Positions 26,043-34,021 of a DNA stretch of 64,000 bases are shown here, one piece after another. The notes under the pieces were generated by a model, which was not told where the DNA came from, searched no databases, and was given only the letters and a program-made list of their open reading frames with translations. The position numbers and the translations under genes were made by a program. Location: contig CAXTVQ010000019.1 in NCBI GenBank assembly GCA_964247705.1, positions 7,437 through 71,436 of the forward strand, written 5' to 3'. Each line of letters opens with the position of its first letter. Positions within the stretch are counted from its first letter, which is position 1. This DNA comes from LMUY01 sp964247705. GTDB taxonomy: Bacteria; Pseudomonadota; Alphaproteobacteria; Acetobacterales; Acetobacteraceae.

Positions 26043-27078
26043 CGTCCGCCGCCGCAGTCTCTTCGGCGAGGCGGGCCACGGGAACCTGGGTTCGCGCCAG
26101 GGCGGGTGATTGACGCTCCACTGCGTCCCACGCCATACCGAAAAATGGTGCACGGAGAATCTGCGCAAGCGTCGCCGGGCCGATTTGCAATCTGGCGGCG
26201 AGGCTGGCGGTTTCGAACGCCGGGCTCTGGTAGGCACGCCGCAACTCGGCTCGGCAGCGGGCACGGCGGGCGCAGTTGGCAGCGGGTTCCAGCCGGTCGT
26301 CGATGAAGGCATCCGGTTGGGTCAGACGGCGGCGGATCGTATCGGCCATGCCGCCCTTGCTGCGCCCCTGCGTCCGGCCCGATACGGACACGTGCACTTC
26401 CGGCGCGTGACGGATACGGGCATCCACCCGGCGCAAAGCTGCGATCAAGGCACGGTCCTCGCCGGACGGGATCGCCGGCACGCCGCCGCAGCGCGCATAG
26501 GCGGCGGCCGTAACGGCTATGCTGGCGCCGGAGTGCTGCGTGTGGCGGGGCATCGGATCGGCCGGGTCTGGATCAAGCAGCCCGTGAATTTCGTCCAGCA
26601 ACGCATCGTAGGCGCATTCCCGGGCGTCGTCCTCGTGCAGCTTGGCAGGGATGCGGCCCCATTCGATCGGATGCAGGTCCACCCATCCCGCTACGGCGTC
26701 GGCCCCGGTTTCGAGGGCGGCGAGGTTGGCGGCGAGCCAATCCGCATCCACCTGGCCATCGGCGTCCGTGGTGAGCAATACGCCGGCAGGTCCGGCAATC
26801 TCGACGGCGGCCGCCATCGCCATCTGGCGGGCGTGTCCAGCAGTCGCTTGCTCGAACGGCAGAATGCGCTCGATGACGTGGAGCCGGGTTCCTGGCCGCA
26901 TCGGCACTCCACGTGCGATGTCGGCGGTGCCGTCCTTCGTGTTGTTGATGAGGAGAACGATCGCGTCTAATTGCGCGCCCACTTGGGCGTCGAGCGCCTC
27001 GAGGCAGGCGGCAATCCGGTCAGCTTCGTCGCGGGCGGGGATGGCTACGGCGCTGAAGGCCGATCGGGGGCGCTGCAT
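25960..27078 (-). CDS. family 2 glycosyltransferase
   Basis: 372 residues. GT-A fold: SAVAIPARDEADRIAACLEAL at the N-terminus, and the D-x-D metal site in LLTTDADGQVDADWL (about 100-112). The later acidic motif is in PSGEDRALIAALRR. There are no membrane helices, so it is cytoplasmic. It shares its 3' end with the methyltransferase, tail to tail. With the dehydrogenase and methyltransferase it forms a recurrent glycoconjugate-modification cassette. The donor and acceptor are unknown. The sORF unit at 27147-27310 lies directly upstream on the same strand. Confidence 0.85.
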   Translation of the reverse strand: MQRPRSAFSAVAIPARDEADRIAACLEALDAQVGAQLDAIVLLINNTKDGTADIARGVPMRPGTRLHVIERILPFEQATAGHARQMAMAAAVEIAGPAGVLLTTDADGQVDADWLAANLAALETGADAVAGWVDLHPIEWGRIPAKLHEDDARECAYDALLDEIHGLLDPDPADPMPRHTQHSGASIAVTAAAYARCGGVPAIPSGEDRALIAALRRVDARIRHAPEVHVSVSGRTQGRSKGGMADTIRRRLTQPDAFIDDRLEPAANCARRARCRAELRRAYQSPAFETASLAARLQIGPATLAQILRAPFFGMAWDAVERQSPALARTQVPVARLAEETAAADAILARLRPVALRAGLSDTASLEPERLD

Positions 27079-27146
27079 GGCATCGGAAGTGGCGGCAGCG
27101 ACGAAAAGTGGAATAGGTGGATGTTAAACTAACGCCAAAAACACAG

Positions 27147-27183
27147 AAGGCCCCGGATCGCACAGCATGCGTTCCGGGGCCTT
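27147..27183 (-). terminator. strong intrinsic terminator
   Basis: AAGGCCCCGGA (27147-27157) pairs perfectly with TCCGGGGCCTT (27173-27183) around a 15-nt loop. Read on the minus strand the hairpin is followed by CTGTGTTTTTGG, giving a U-tract; on the plus strand there is none. So it ends the minus-strand sORF transcript, about 70 bp before the GT2 gene starts. Confidence 0.85.
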
Positions 27184-27223
27184 CCCATTGCCGGACGGCG
27201 CACCGTCTGACTCTGGAGGCGAT

Positions 27224-27295
27224 TTAGGCCGCGGCGAACACCGAGGCACGAGTCCAGGTCAAAGCGGCGGGCAGAGCGATCGGACAATGAGACAC
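27224..27295 (-). CDS. orphan 23-codon small ORF with near-perfect Shine-Dalgarno
   Basis: GTG start preceded by AAAGGAGGTGATCC (27297-27310 on the complement), which matches the anti-Shine-Dalgarno of 16S rRNA over at least ten bases with 7-nt spacing from GGAGG. The peptide starts MSHCPIALPAALTW and ends ASVFAAA. It is hydrophobic with one Cys, two Trp/Thr-adjacent positions and a basic residue late. It is followed 40 bp later by a strong terminator. The unit could be a leader peptide controlling the downstream GT2 gene, a stand-alone small protein, or a dual-function sRNA. The signals are clear; function is unknown. Confidence 0.55.
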   Translation of the reverse strand: MSHCPIALPAALTWTRASVFAAA

Positions 27296-27444
27296 TGGAT
27301 CACCTCCTTTCAGTAAGTTTCAGGGATAGCGAACATGGGGGATGAAACGGACGGCGGCAAGGGTTTCGTGGCGGCAGGAGCTTGGCCGAGGTGGACAGCA
27401 TCGCCAGCCGCATCGAGAGTGCGCCGCGGCAAAGGAATGGCAGC

Positions 27445-28083
27445 ATGGAATTCGACTTCGACGCGCTCTCGGCAGCCGACCGCTACAAGCTTATGGTGTC
27501 CACGATCGTGCCGCGGCCGATTGCCTGGGTGGTGACGCAGTCCGAGACGGGGCTGGTGAACGCAGCGCCCTACTCGTTCTTCAACGGCGTGGGGGGTGAC
27601 CCACCATTGGTGAGCATCAGCATCGAGGGGCGGCCCGGCGGCGGGCTGAAGGACACCGCGGCCAACATCGCCCGCTCCGGCCAGTTCGTGATCAACCTGG
27701 TGAGCGACGCAATGGCGGAGTCGATGGTGGTGACGGCCATGGACTTCGACCCCCTGGTCAGCGAGGTGGAGGAGGCGGGACTGAAGGTCGTCCCATCGCT
27801 GCGGATCGCGCCGCCGCGCATCGCCGGCAGCCCGGTCGCGTTCGAGTGCGAGCGGTATCAGACGGTCGAATTGCCGCACGAGCGCCACTTGGTGATCGGC
27901 CGCATCCTGGCCATGCATATCGACGATGCGTGCATGGAGAATGTGGAGCGGCTGTACGTGGACACGCCGAAGCTCGACCTGGTGGGCCGGATGCACGGCG
28001 GTGGCTGGTATACCCGCACGCGGGACCGGTTCGAGCAGCCGCGCATGGCGGTCGAGACATGGAAGCGGCCAGCCGCTGAATGA
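27445..28083 (+). CDS. flavin reductase-like (DIM6/NTAB) protein
   Basis: 212 residues from ATG 27445, preceded by AAGGA. The split-barrel FMN-binding fold is suggested by STIVPRPIAWVVTQSETGLVNAAPYSFFNGVGGDPPLVSISI and the conserved NIARSGQFVINLVSD. The C-terminus contains GRMHGGGWYTRTRDRF, typical of this subfamily. Such proteins bind FMN and serve as flavin reductases or chelate-oxidase partners. Its stop overlaps the ATG of the MFS gene by 4 bp. Confidence 0.88.
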   Translation: MEFDFDALSAADRYKLMVSTIVPRPIAWVVTQSETGLVNAAPYSFFNGVGGDPPLVSISIEGRPGGGLKDTAANIARSGQFVINLVSDAMAESMVVTAMDFDPLVSEVEEAGLKVVPSLRIAPPRIAGSPVAFECERYQTVELPHERHLVIGRILAMHIDDACMENVERLYVDTPKLDLVGRMHGGGWYTRTRDRFEQPRMAVETWKRPAAE

Positions 28084-29309
28084 CGCCCCTGCTGCTTCGC
28101 CCACTCGGCCTGCGCCGGGTGAGCCTGCTGTGGGGCGGGCTGACGCTGTCCGCCATCGGGGACCAGCTTTACGCGGTGGCGCTGGTGTGGGTCGCGGTCG
28201 GCGTGTTCGGGGCGGCGGCGGGCTATCTGTCCGCGCTGCAGGCCGGGTGCGGGATGGTGGCGGCGTTGCTGGCCGGGCGCTGGGTGGACCGGTGGGACCA
28301 GCGGCGGGCGATGGCGGGGGCGGATCTGGCGCGCGCCGCCGTGCTGCTCGGTTTGGTCGGCTGGTGGCTGGCGCGGGGTGGGCCGCCGCCGCCGGGGCTG
28401 GTGGTGGCCATCGTGGTGCTGGCGGCCGGCGAGGCGGTGTTCCGCCCGGCGCTGGCGGCAACGCTGCCGCAATTGCTGCCGGACCGGGTGCTGCTACCGG
28501 CGGCCAACGCGCTGTTCGACACGACGGAGCGGTCCGCCCGGCTGCTGGGCCCGGGGCTGGTGGGCGTGCTGGCGGGTGCACTGCCGGTGGTGCATTTCTT
28601 CTCGCTGGATGCGGCGACGTTCCTGCTATCCGCCTCGGCCGTGCTCTGTCTGGGCCGCGGCCCCCGGCCGTTGCCACGGGCGCGGATGTCGGTGCTGGGC
28701 AGTGTCGGCCATGGATTCGCCATGGTGCGCAAACACCGGCTGCTATGGTCCGTGCTGCTGGTCACCGGGCCGATCAACGGGCTTTGGGTGGGCGTGTTCT
28801 ACCTCGCCCTGCCGCTGCTGATCGAGCGGGCGGGGATCACCGGGCCGGGCGGGACGGGGCTCGGCGCGTACGGGCTGGTGATCTCCGCCTATGGCTGCAC
28901 CAATTTGCTGGCGACCTTGGTGGTTGGCAGCCGCCGGCTTCCTGTGCATCCGGGGCGGATGATGTTCTCGGGTTCCGTGATCGTGGGGCTGGGCACGGCG
29001 GCGCTCGCGTTCGGCAGCGTAGCCGGGTTGCCGGCGCTGCTGGCGGCGTCCGCCTTCGCCGCGGTCGGTGGGCCGATGAAGGATATCCCGGCGGCGGTTT
29101 TGCGGCAGACCGAACTTCCTGCGGGGGAGGTCGCGGCGGCCATGCGGGCCTTTATGGTGGTGTCCTATGGCGGCGTGCTGGTTGCGATGCTTGCGATGCC
29201 GTCGGTCGTGCGGGCGCTTGGGCCGATGACTCTGGTAGGGCTGTGCGGCGCCGGGTTAGTTGGGCTCGCGTGCTGGGGCTTGGCGCGGCACTGGAGCGAC
29301 GGCCGCTAA
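28080..29309 (+). CDS. MFS transporter (drug-efflux-like, 12 TM)
   Basis: 409 residues with about twelve hydrophobic segments and the MFS motif A region (LLAGRWVDRWDQRRAM) after helix 2. It resembles the enterobactin-exporter/DHA3-like MFS group. The substrate is not predictable. Co-translated with the flavin reductase. Confidence 0.85.
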   Translation: MTPLLLRPLGLRRVSLLWGGLTLSAIGDQLYAVALVWVAVGVFGAAAGYLSALQAGCGMVAALLAGRWVDRWDQRRAMAGADLARAAVLLGLVGWWLARGGPPPPGLVVAIVVLAAGEAVFRPALAATLPQLLPDRVLLPAANALFDTTERSARLLGPGLVGVLAGALPVVHFFSLDAATFLLSASAVLCLGRGPRPLPRARMSVLGSVGHGFAMVRKHRLLWSVLLVTGPINGLWVGVFYLALPLLIERAGITGPGGTGLGAYGLVISAYGCTNLLATLVVGSRRLPVHPGRMMFSGSVIVGLGTAALAFGSVAGLPALLAASAFAAVGGPMKDIPAAVLRQTELPAGEVAAAMRAFMVVSYGGVLVAMLAMPSVVRALGPMTLVGLCGAGLVGLACWGLARHWSDGR

Positions 29310-29379
29310 CGACGGGAACGGGGGAGACGCCCCTGCCTCATGCCAGTACGTTCACCGCGTTCACCGAAGCAGCATCCGC

Positions 29380-29637
29380 TCAAAGCCGGGAGGCCGCCTG
29401 TTCCGCAGTCGCTTCGGCCAACATGACCGCCGCCTGATCGGCCGCGATCGCGCCGGGCGTGCCGCGCGGGGCAACGTCCGTGTCCAACTGCTTGGTCGCG
29501 CTCAACACCCCAGCTTGCGCCGTCTGGATCGATCCCCGTTCCAGGGGCGAGGCCGGAGTAGCCGCAGCCAGATGCGGCTGGCTTGCGGGGCGCGCTGCGA
29601 TCGCGGACGCCGCTCCGATTCCGCCCAATACTGACAC
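29380..29637 (-). CDS. possible small Ala-rich secreted or membrane-associated protein
   Basis: An 85-codon frame starting GTG 29637, with GGGAGAG five bases upstream. The N-terminus (SVLGGIGAASAIAARPASQ) is weakly signal-like. The C-terminal half (LDTDVAPRGTPGAIAADQ then AVMLAEATAEQAASRL) has a natural amphipathic composition, better than the competing frames here. No family recognised. It occupies the otherwise gene-free stretch 29310-29749, where I see nothing else. Low confidence. Confidence 0.35.
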   Translation of the reverse strand: MSVLGGIGAASAIAARPASQPHLAAATPASPLERGSIQTAQAGVLSATKQLDTDVAPRGTPGAIAADQAAVMLAEATAEQAASRL

Positions 29638-29749
29638 AAGTGCTCTCCCGCGCTCATCGCCGTTCCCGAGGCAACGTAGGCGGCAGATATTGACGCCTCG
29701 TAAACGAACGGCAATGAAAAACGGCCTGTGTCGCAGATCCTGCGACGAG

Positions 29750-30634
29750 CTATGCCGCCATTGCCTGATAGGTCGGACCATCCCCTGCCACCGTGGTACG
29801 GCGCATGTCACGCACCTGCGCGGCGTCGAACCGGCGCACACGGTGCATGGTCTGGCGGTTGTCCCACATCACGAGGTCGAACGGCTGCCAGCGGTGCACG
29901 TAGACGAACTGCGGCTGCACCGCGTGCTCGGTCAGGTCCCGCAGGAAGGCGCGCGCCTCCGGCACCGGCCAGCCCACGATCGAGCCCGCGTGGGAGGAAA
30001 GATAGAGCGATTTGCGGCCGGTGACCGGGTGCGTGCGGACCAGGGTTTGGCGGACCGGCGCGAACATCGCCCGCTCCTCCTCGGTGAGTTGGTCGAAGCC
30101 GAGCGCGCCGCGGGAGTACATGAGCGAGTGTTCGCACACGAGGCCGTCCACCTCGCGCCGGGTTGCGTCGTCCAGCCCGTCGTAGGCGGCGCGCATGTCG
30201 GCGAACTCGGTGTTGCCGCCGCCGCTGGAGACGACCCGGCCGGAGAGGATGGAGTATTTCGCAGGCGTCGCACGGAACGAGCTGTCCGAATGCCAGAGCT
30301 GGTTGCCGAGATTGAACATGCGCCGCCGGTCGTCACGGGCGAGGGGCTTGCCGGACTGGTCGAGGTTGGACACGTCGGCCATGCCCTGGGGCAGGCGCTT
30401 CTGGTCGGGCTTGGTGACGTTGCCGCCGCGCGTGTCCTCGAGTGGCCCGAAGTACTGGGTGAACGCCATCTGCTGCTCGTCGGTCAGGTGCTGCGCCGGG
30501 AACACCAGCACGGCATAGCGGTCCATGCCTGCCTCGATGGCGGCGACCTCGTCCGCGGTGAGCGGCTGGGTTGCGTCCAGCCCGGTGACGCGGCCGGCGA
30601 AGCAGGGGCCGACCTGTTCGATGCTGAGAGTCAT
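29750..30634 (-). CDS. TauD/TfdA-family 2-oxoglutarate-dependent dioxygenase
   Basis: 294 residues. Fe(II) ligands are His and Asp in W-H-S-D-S-S-F and the distal His in TMHRVRRFD; the 2-oxoglutarate-binding Arg is in RDMRRTTV. The overall pattern (PLTADEVAAIEAGMDRYAVLVFPAQ, QYFGPLE, YSRGALGFDQLTEEER) is closest to 2,4-D/phenoxypropionate-type TfdA enzymes, which hydroxylate an ether carbon or related substrate. The true substrate is unknown. The gene stands alone. Confidence 0.9.
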   Translation of the reverse strand: MTLSIEQVGPCFAGRVTGLDATQPLTADEVAAIEAGMDRYAVLVFPAQHLTDEQQMAFTQYFGPLEDTRGGNVTKPDQKRLPQGMADVSNLDQSGKPLARDDRRRMFNLGNQLWHSDSSFRATPAKYSILSGRVVSSGGGNTEFADMRAAYDGLDDATRREVDGLVCEHSLMYSRGALGFDQLTEEERAMFAPVRQTLVRTHPVTGRKSLYLSSHAGSIVGWPVPEARAFLRDLTEHAVQPQFVYVHRWQPFDLVMWDNRQTMHRVRRFDAAQVRDMRRTTVAGDGPTYQAMAA

Positions 30635-30743
30635 GACGGGGGTGCGCTCCTTCAGGTGCGTTCTAGGGACGGAGGCGATGCTAGCGTTGGATGGGTGGCG
30701 GCGTCACGCTTGGCGTCATGGTTTTGTGCGACCGCGTGGCGGT

Positions 30744-32330
30744 TTACGCCGCGCCGTTCTCGACCAGGCGCATCAGCGTCTCCAGCCGGTCCGCCTCGGC
30801 CACCGGCTTGTCCGGGCGCAGCCGTGCCACGCGGGGGAAACGCAGGGCCACGCCCGATTTGTGCCGGTTGGAAAGCTGCGCCGCGTCGAAGGCGATCTCC
30901 AGCACCAAGCCGCGTTCCACCTCGCGCACCGGGCCGAAGCGGTTGGTCGTGTGATTGCGGATCCAGCGGTCGAGCTGCACCAGTTCGGCGTCCGTGAAGC
31001 CGCTATACGCCTTGCCCACGGGGACGAGCTCGCCGTCCTCCCGCCACAGGCCGAACGTGTAGTCCGAGTAGTAGGACGAGCGTTTGCCGTGACCGCGCTG
31101 CGCGTACATCACCACGGCGTCGATGGTCAGCGGCTCGCGCTTCCACTTCCACCACTGCCCCTTGGGCCGGCCCGGCACGTAGGGGCTGTCCGCCCGTTTC
31201 AGCATCAGCCCCTCGATGGAGGCGGCGCGGGTGCCGTCCCGCACGGTGGACAGTTCGGCGATGGACGCGAACGGGATCATGGCGCTCAGATCCATCCGCC
31301 GGGGCTGCACCCGCGCGAACCACTGTTCCAGCCGCACCCGGCGCGCGTCGAACGGCAAGGGGCGGAGGTCCTCGGCGCCGTCGAACAGGATATCGTACAG
31401 ACGGACGTGGACCGGGAAATCCTTCAGCATCTTGGCGCCAACGACCTTTCGGCCCAGCCGCTGCTGCAAATCGGCGAACGGGGCCACCTCACCGTCGCGC
31501 AGCACCAGCAGCTCGCCGTCCAGCACGGCGTGGAAGTCCATCGTTTCCACCACCTCGGGGAAGGTGGCCGACACATCCTCCGCACCGCGCGAGTAGACCC
31601 GGCGGCCGCCCGGCACCGCCACCAACTGGGTGCGGATGCCGTCCCACTTCCACTCCGCGCGGAACTGGGCGGCATCCAGCGCGGCAAGGTCCGGCACCTC
31701 CAGCGGGTGGGCCAGCATGAGCGGGCGGAAGACGGGCGCGCCCATCGGGTCGGGGCGGTCCCCGCGGCCCTCGAGCCAGGCGAACAGCGGGAGGTAGGGC
31801 GGGGTGAGGCCGTGCCACACCTCCTCGATCTCGTCGGGGGCGATGCGTCCGCCCGCCAGCTCCGCCAGCGCGACCTTGGCCAGCCGGGCGGAGGCGCCGA
31901 CGCGCAGGCTGCCGGTGATCAGCTTGAGCAGCGCATAACGGCCGGACGCGTCCGAGGCGTCCAGCCACCCGGCCACGATCAGCGGCAAGTCGTTCTTGGG
32001 CGTGGTGATCAGCGTCTGGATCACGTCCGTCATGGTGGGGGGCGGCTGGTTGGTGGGGCGGGTGGGCCACATCAGGGCCACCGTGTCCGCCAGGTCGCCC
32101 ACGTAATCGTACGACCAGGCGAACAGCACCGGGTCGGTCCGCGCCTCGGCCAGGCCGCGGATCAGCATGGGTTTGGCGGCCTGGAAGGCGAGTTCGCCGG
32201 TGAGTGCGGCGAGGGCGAAGCCGCGGTCCGGGTCCGGTTCGGTGGCGAAGTAGCGGTGCAGCAAGGCGATCTTGGCCAGCCGGCCGGGGGTGAGGACCAG
32301 ACGCTCGAGCAGCTCCGCAAATGCGATCAT
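30744..32330 (-). CDS. ATP-dependent DNA ligase (LigB/LigC-like)
   Basis: 528 residues from ATG 32330. An N-terminal helical DNA-binding domain (FAELLERLVLTPGRLAKIALLHRYF) leads into the adenylation domain with motif I E-W-K-W-D-G-I-R (Lys is the AMP acceptor), motif III VLDGELLVLRDG, motif IV SIEGLMLKR and motif V WWKWKREPLTIDAVV. A C-terminal OB domain follows (GHGKRSSYYSDYTFGLW). This is the bacterial three-domain type often paired with an Lhr-like helicase and an exonuclease; neither is adjacent. It probably acts in specialised repair alongside NAD-dependent LigA. Confidence 0.93.
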   Translation of the reverse strand: MIAFAELLERLVLTPGRLAKIALLHRYFATEPDPDRGFALAALTGELAFQAAKPMLIRGLAEARTDPVLFAWSYDYVGDLADTVALMWPTRPTNQPPPTMTDVIQTLITTPKNDLPLIVAGWLDASDASGRYALLKLITGSLRVGASARLAKVALAELAGGRIAPDEIEEVWHGLTPPYLPLFAWLEGRGDRPDPMGAPVFRPLMLAHPLEVPDLAALDAAQFRAEWKWDGIRTQLVAVPGGRRVYSRGAEDVSATFPEVVETMDFHAVLDGELLVLRDGEVAPFADLQQRLGRKVVGAKMLKDFPVHVRLYDILFDGAEDLRPLPFDARRVRLEQWFARVQPRRMDLSAMIPFASIAELSTVRDGTRAASIEGLMLKRADSPYVPGRPKGQWWKWKREPLTIDAVVMYAQRGHGKRSSYYSDYTFGLWREDGELVPVGKAYSGFTDAELVQLDRWIRNHTTNRFGPVREVERGLVLEIAFDAAQLSNRHKSGVALRFPRVARLRPDKPVAEADRLETLMRLVENGAA

Positions 32331-32470
32331 GGCGGGGGAGAGTGGGCCCTCGGGCTCGATCCCGCCAGGGGGAGGTGCGGGCAAGCCGTTCGCCAGCCGT
32401 CGTGCCGGATGGTAGCGTGCGGATATAGCGGCCGCCACAAGGCCGCGAAAAACGTTGGATGGGAGCAAGC

Positions 32471-33811
32471 ATGTCCAGCACGGACGCAGCAACACCAGGC
32501 GTGAGAGACGCTGGCACACCCGGCGTGAGGACCGCAGCCACGCCGCGTATCCGGGCCGTGCAACGCGTGGCGCTGTCGCTGCTGGTGCTGAGCGGCGCGA
32601 TCAACACGATCGACCGGGCAGCGCTCGCGGTGGCGAACCCGCTGGTGCGTCACGACCTGAACCTGTCGATCTCGGATATGGGCCTGCTGCTGTCCGCATT
32701 CCTGTGGGCCTACGCGTTCGCGCAGTTGCCGGTCGGCCCGTTGATCGACCGGCTCGGGCCGAGGCGCCTGTTGGCGGCGGGGCTCGCCGTGTGGTCGTCG
32801 GCGCAGTTGCTGTGCGGCATTGCCGGCAGCGTGACACAGTTCGCGGCCGCGCGGGTGCTGCTCGGCGTGGGGGAGGCGCCGCAGTTCCCAACGGGTGGCC
32901 GGGTGGTGCGGGACTGGTTCAACGCGCGGGACCGCGGCCGCGCCTCGGGCATCTTCAACAGCGCCTCGACGCTGGGCACCGGGATTGCGGCGCCGCTGCT
33001 GACGGGGCTGATGCTGCTGTACGGGTGGCGCTGGATGTTCGCGGTCATGGGCATTGCCGGGCTGTGTGCCGGCGCGATCTGGTATGCGCTGTATCGCGAT
33101 CCGAGCCAGGTTCCGCTGACGGAGGCCGAGCACCTGTACCGCACCGATGGCGACGTGCCGGAAATCGCGCGCCCGATTACCTTCGTCGAGTGGCGGCGGC
33201 TGTTCCGTTGCCGGACGACGTGGGGGATGGTGCTCGGCTATTTCGGGGTGATCTACGTCAACTGGTTGTTCAATGCCTGGCTGCCCGGTTATCTCGAGAT
33301 CGAGCGGCACATGAGCTTGGGGCACACGGGCTTGGTGGCTGCCATACCGTATGTGTTCGCCGTGCTGGGCGGGGTCAGCGGCGGGTTCGTGGTGGATTGG
33401 CTGATGGCGCGGGGCCTGTCCCGGATCGACAGCCGCAAGTTTCCGCTTTGCCTTGCAATGATGGGGGAGGCGGCGTTCGTGGTCGTCACGGCGCTGATCG
33501 CCAGCAACACCGTGGCGGTGGCGTGCCTGTGCGGAGCGATGTTCTGCGGCACGGTGGCGACGACGTGCGCCTGGGCGGTGGTGAGCGTGGCGGCGCCGGC
33601 GAACAGCACCGGGTCGCTGGGATCGGTGCAGAATTTCGGCGGCTATTTGGGCGGGGCGCTGGCTCCGATCGTAACCGGGTTCATTGTACAGGGGACGGGG
33701 TCGTTCGTGCCGGCGCTGATCGTGGGCGCGGGAATGTGCGTGTTTGCGGCGGTGAGTTACTTCGTGATCCTGCGGCGGCCGATTACGCCGGGGGACCTTC
33801 AGGGGACGTAA
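32471..33811 (+). CDS. MFS transporter, anion:cation symporter type (GudP/ExuT-like)
   Basis: 446 residues, ATG 32471 six bases after GGGAG. The N-terminal tail repeats A-x-T-P-x-V/I-R three times before helix 1. Family features are SGAINTIDRAALAVANP, the motif A stretch GPLIDRLGPRRLLAAG and LLGVGEAPQFPTGGRVVRDWF, typical of hexuronate/glucarate/galactonate or phthalate permeases. So an organic acid is the expected substrate. It overlaps no neighbour; the 5' leader faces the ligase. Confidence 0.88.
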   Translation: MSSTDAATPGVRDAGTPGVRTAATPRIRAVQRVALSLLVLSGAINTIDRAALAVANPLVRHDLNLSISDMGLLLSAFLWAYAFAQLPVGPLIDRLGPRRLLAAGLAVWSSAQLLCGIAGSVTQFAAARVLLGVGEAPQFPTGGRVVRDWFNARDRGRASGIFNSASTLGTGIAAPLLTGLMLLYGWRWMFAVMGIAGLCAGAIWYALYRDPSQVPLTEAEHLYRTDGDVPEIARPITFVEWRRLFRCRTTWGMVLGYFGVIYVNWLFNAWLPGYLEIERHMSLGHTGLVAAIPYVFAVLGGVSGGFVVDWLMARGLSRIDSRKFPLCLAMMGEAAFVVVTALIASNTVAVACLCGAMFCGTVATTCAWAVVSVAAPANSTGSLGSVQNFGGYLGGALAPIVTGFIVQGTGSFVPALIVGAGMCVFAAVSYFVILRRPITPGDLQGT

Positions 33812-33847
33812 GATCGAGGCATCGCCCCAACCCTCCCGTCCTCCCGA

Positions 33848-33909
33848 CCCCTTCCCTCAGGGGGTGAAGGGGATCACCATCCCCTTCCGGGTGCAGGGCA
33901 GCGCCCTGC
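33848..33909. repeat. paired hairpins between MFS and rpsF
   Basis: CCCCTTCCCTCAGGGGGTGAAGGGG (shown only by its arms CCCCTTC and GAAGGGG, 33848-33872) and GCAGGGC-AGC-GCCCTGC (33893-33909). The first belongs to the C-tract/G-tract family. The second is a tight hairpin followed by TTGCTTTTCC and may terminate the MFS transcript. Confidence 0.45.
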
Positions 33910-33979
33910 ATGCTTGCTTTTCCTCCTGGGACGTGGTTCAAGCCGCGCCTTCCCTGCTGAGGCGCTATGGCGGTGCCCC

Positions 33980-34008
33980 GGCTATGCCCATTGTGGGCCG
34001 ATCCAGCC
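33980..34008 (+). promoter_or_regulatory. candidate S6:S18-binding leader hairpin
   Basis: GGCT (33980-33983) pairs with AGCC (34005-34008), and GCCCA (33986-33990) pairs with TGGGC (33994-33998), leaving an asymmetric bulge containing CCGA on the 3' side. It lies 13 nt before the rpsF ATG, just upstream of AGGGA. S6:S18 autoregulatory RNAs are hairpins with a CCG-containing bulge at this location. The match is by eye and needs a covariance model. Confidence 0.35.
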
Positions 34009-34021
34009 ATAGGGACCACAT

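Noticed and set aside
27296..27312. Plus-strand CTGGATCACCTCCTTTCA resembles the 3' end of 16S rRNA
   Set aside because: Only about 17 bases match and no other rRNA sequence is around. It is simply the complement of a near-perfect Shine-Dalgarno sequence for the minus-strand sORF.
30525..32504. 659-codon open frame opposite the DNA ligase
   Set aside because: Shadow frame; the ligase frame carries all motifs.
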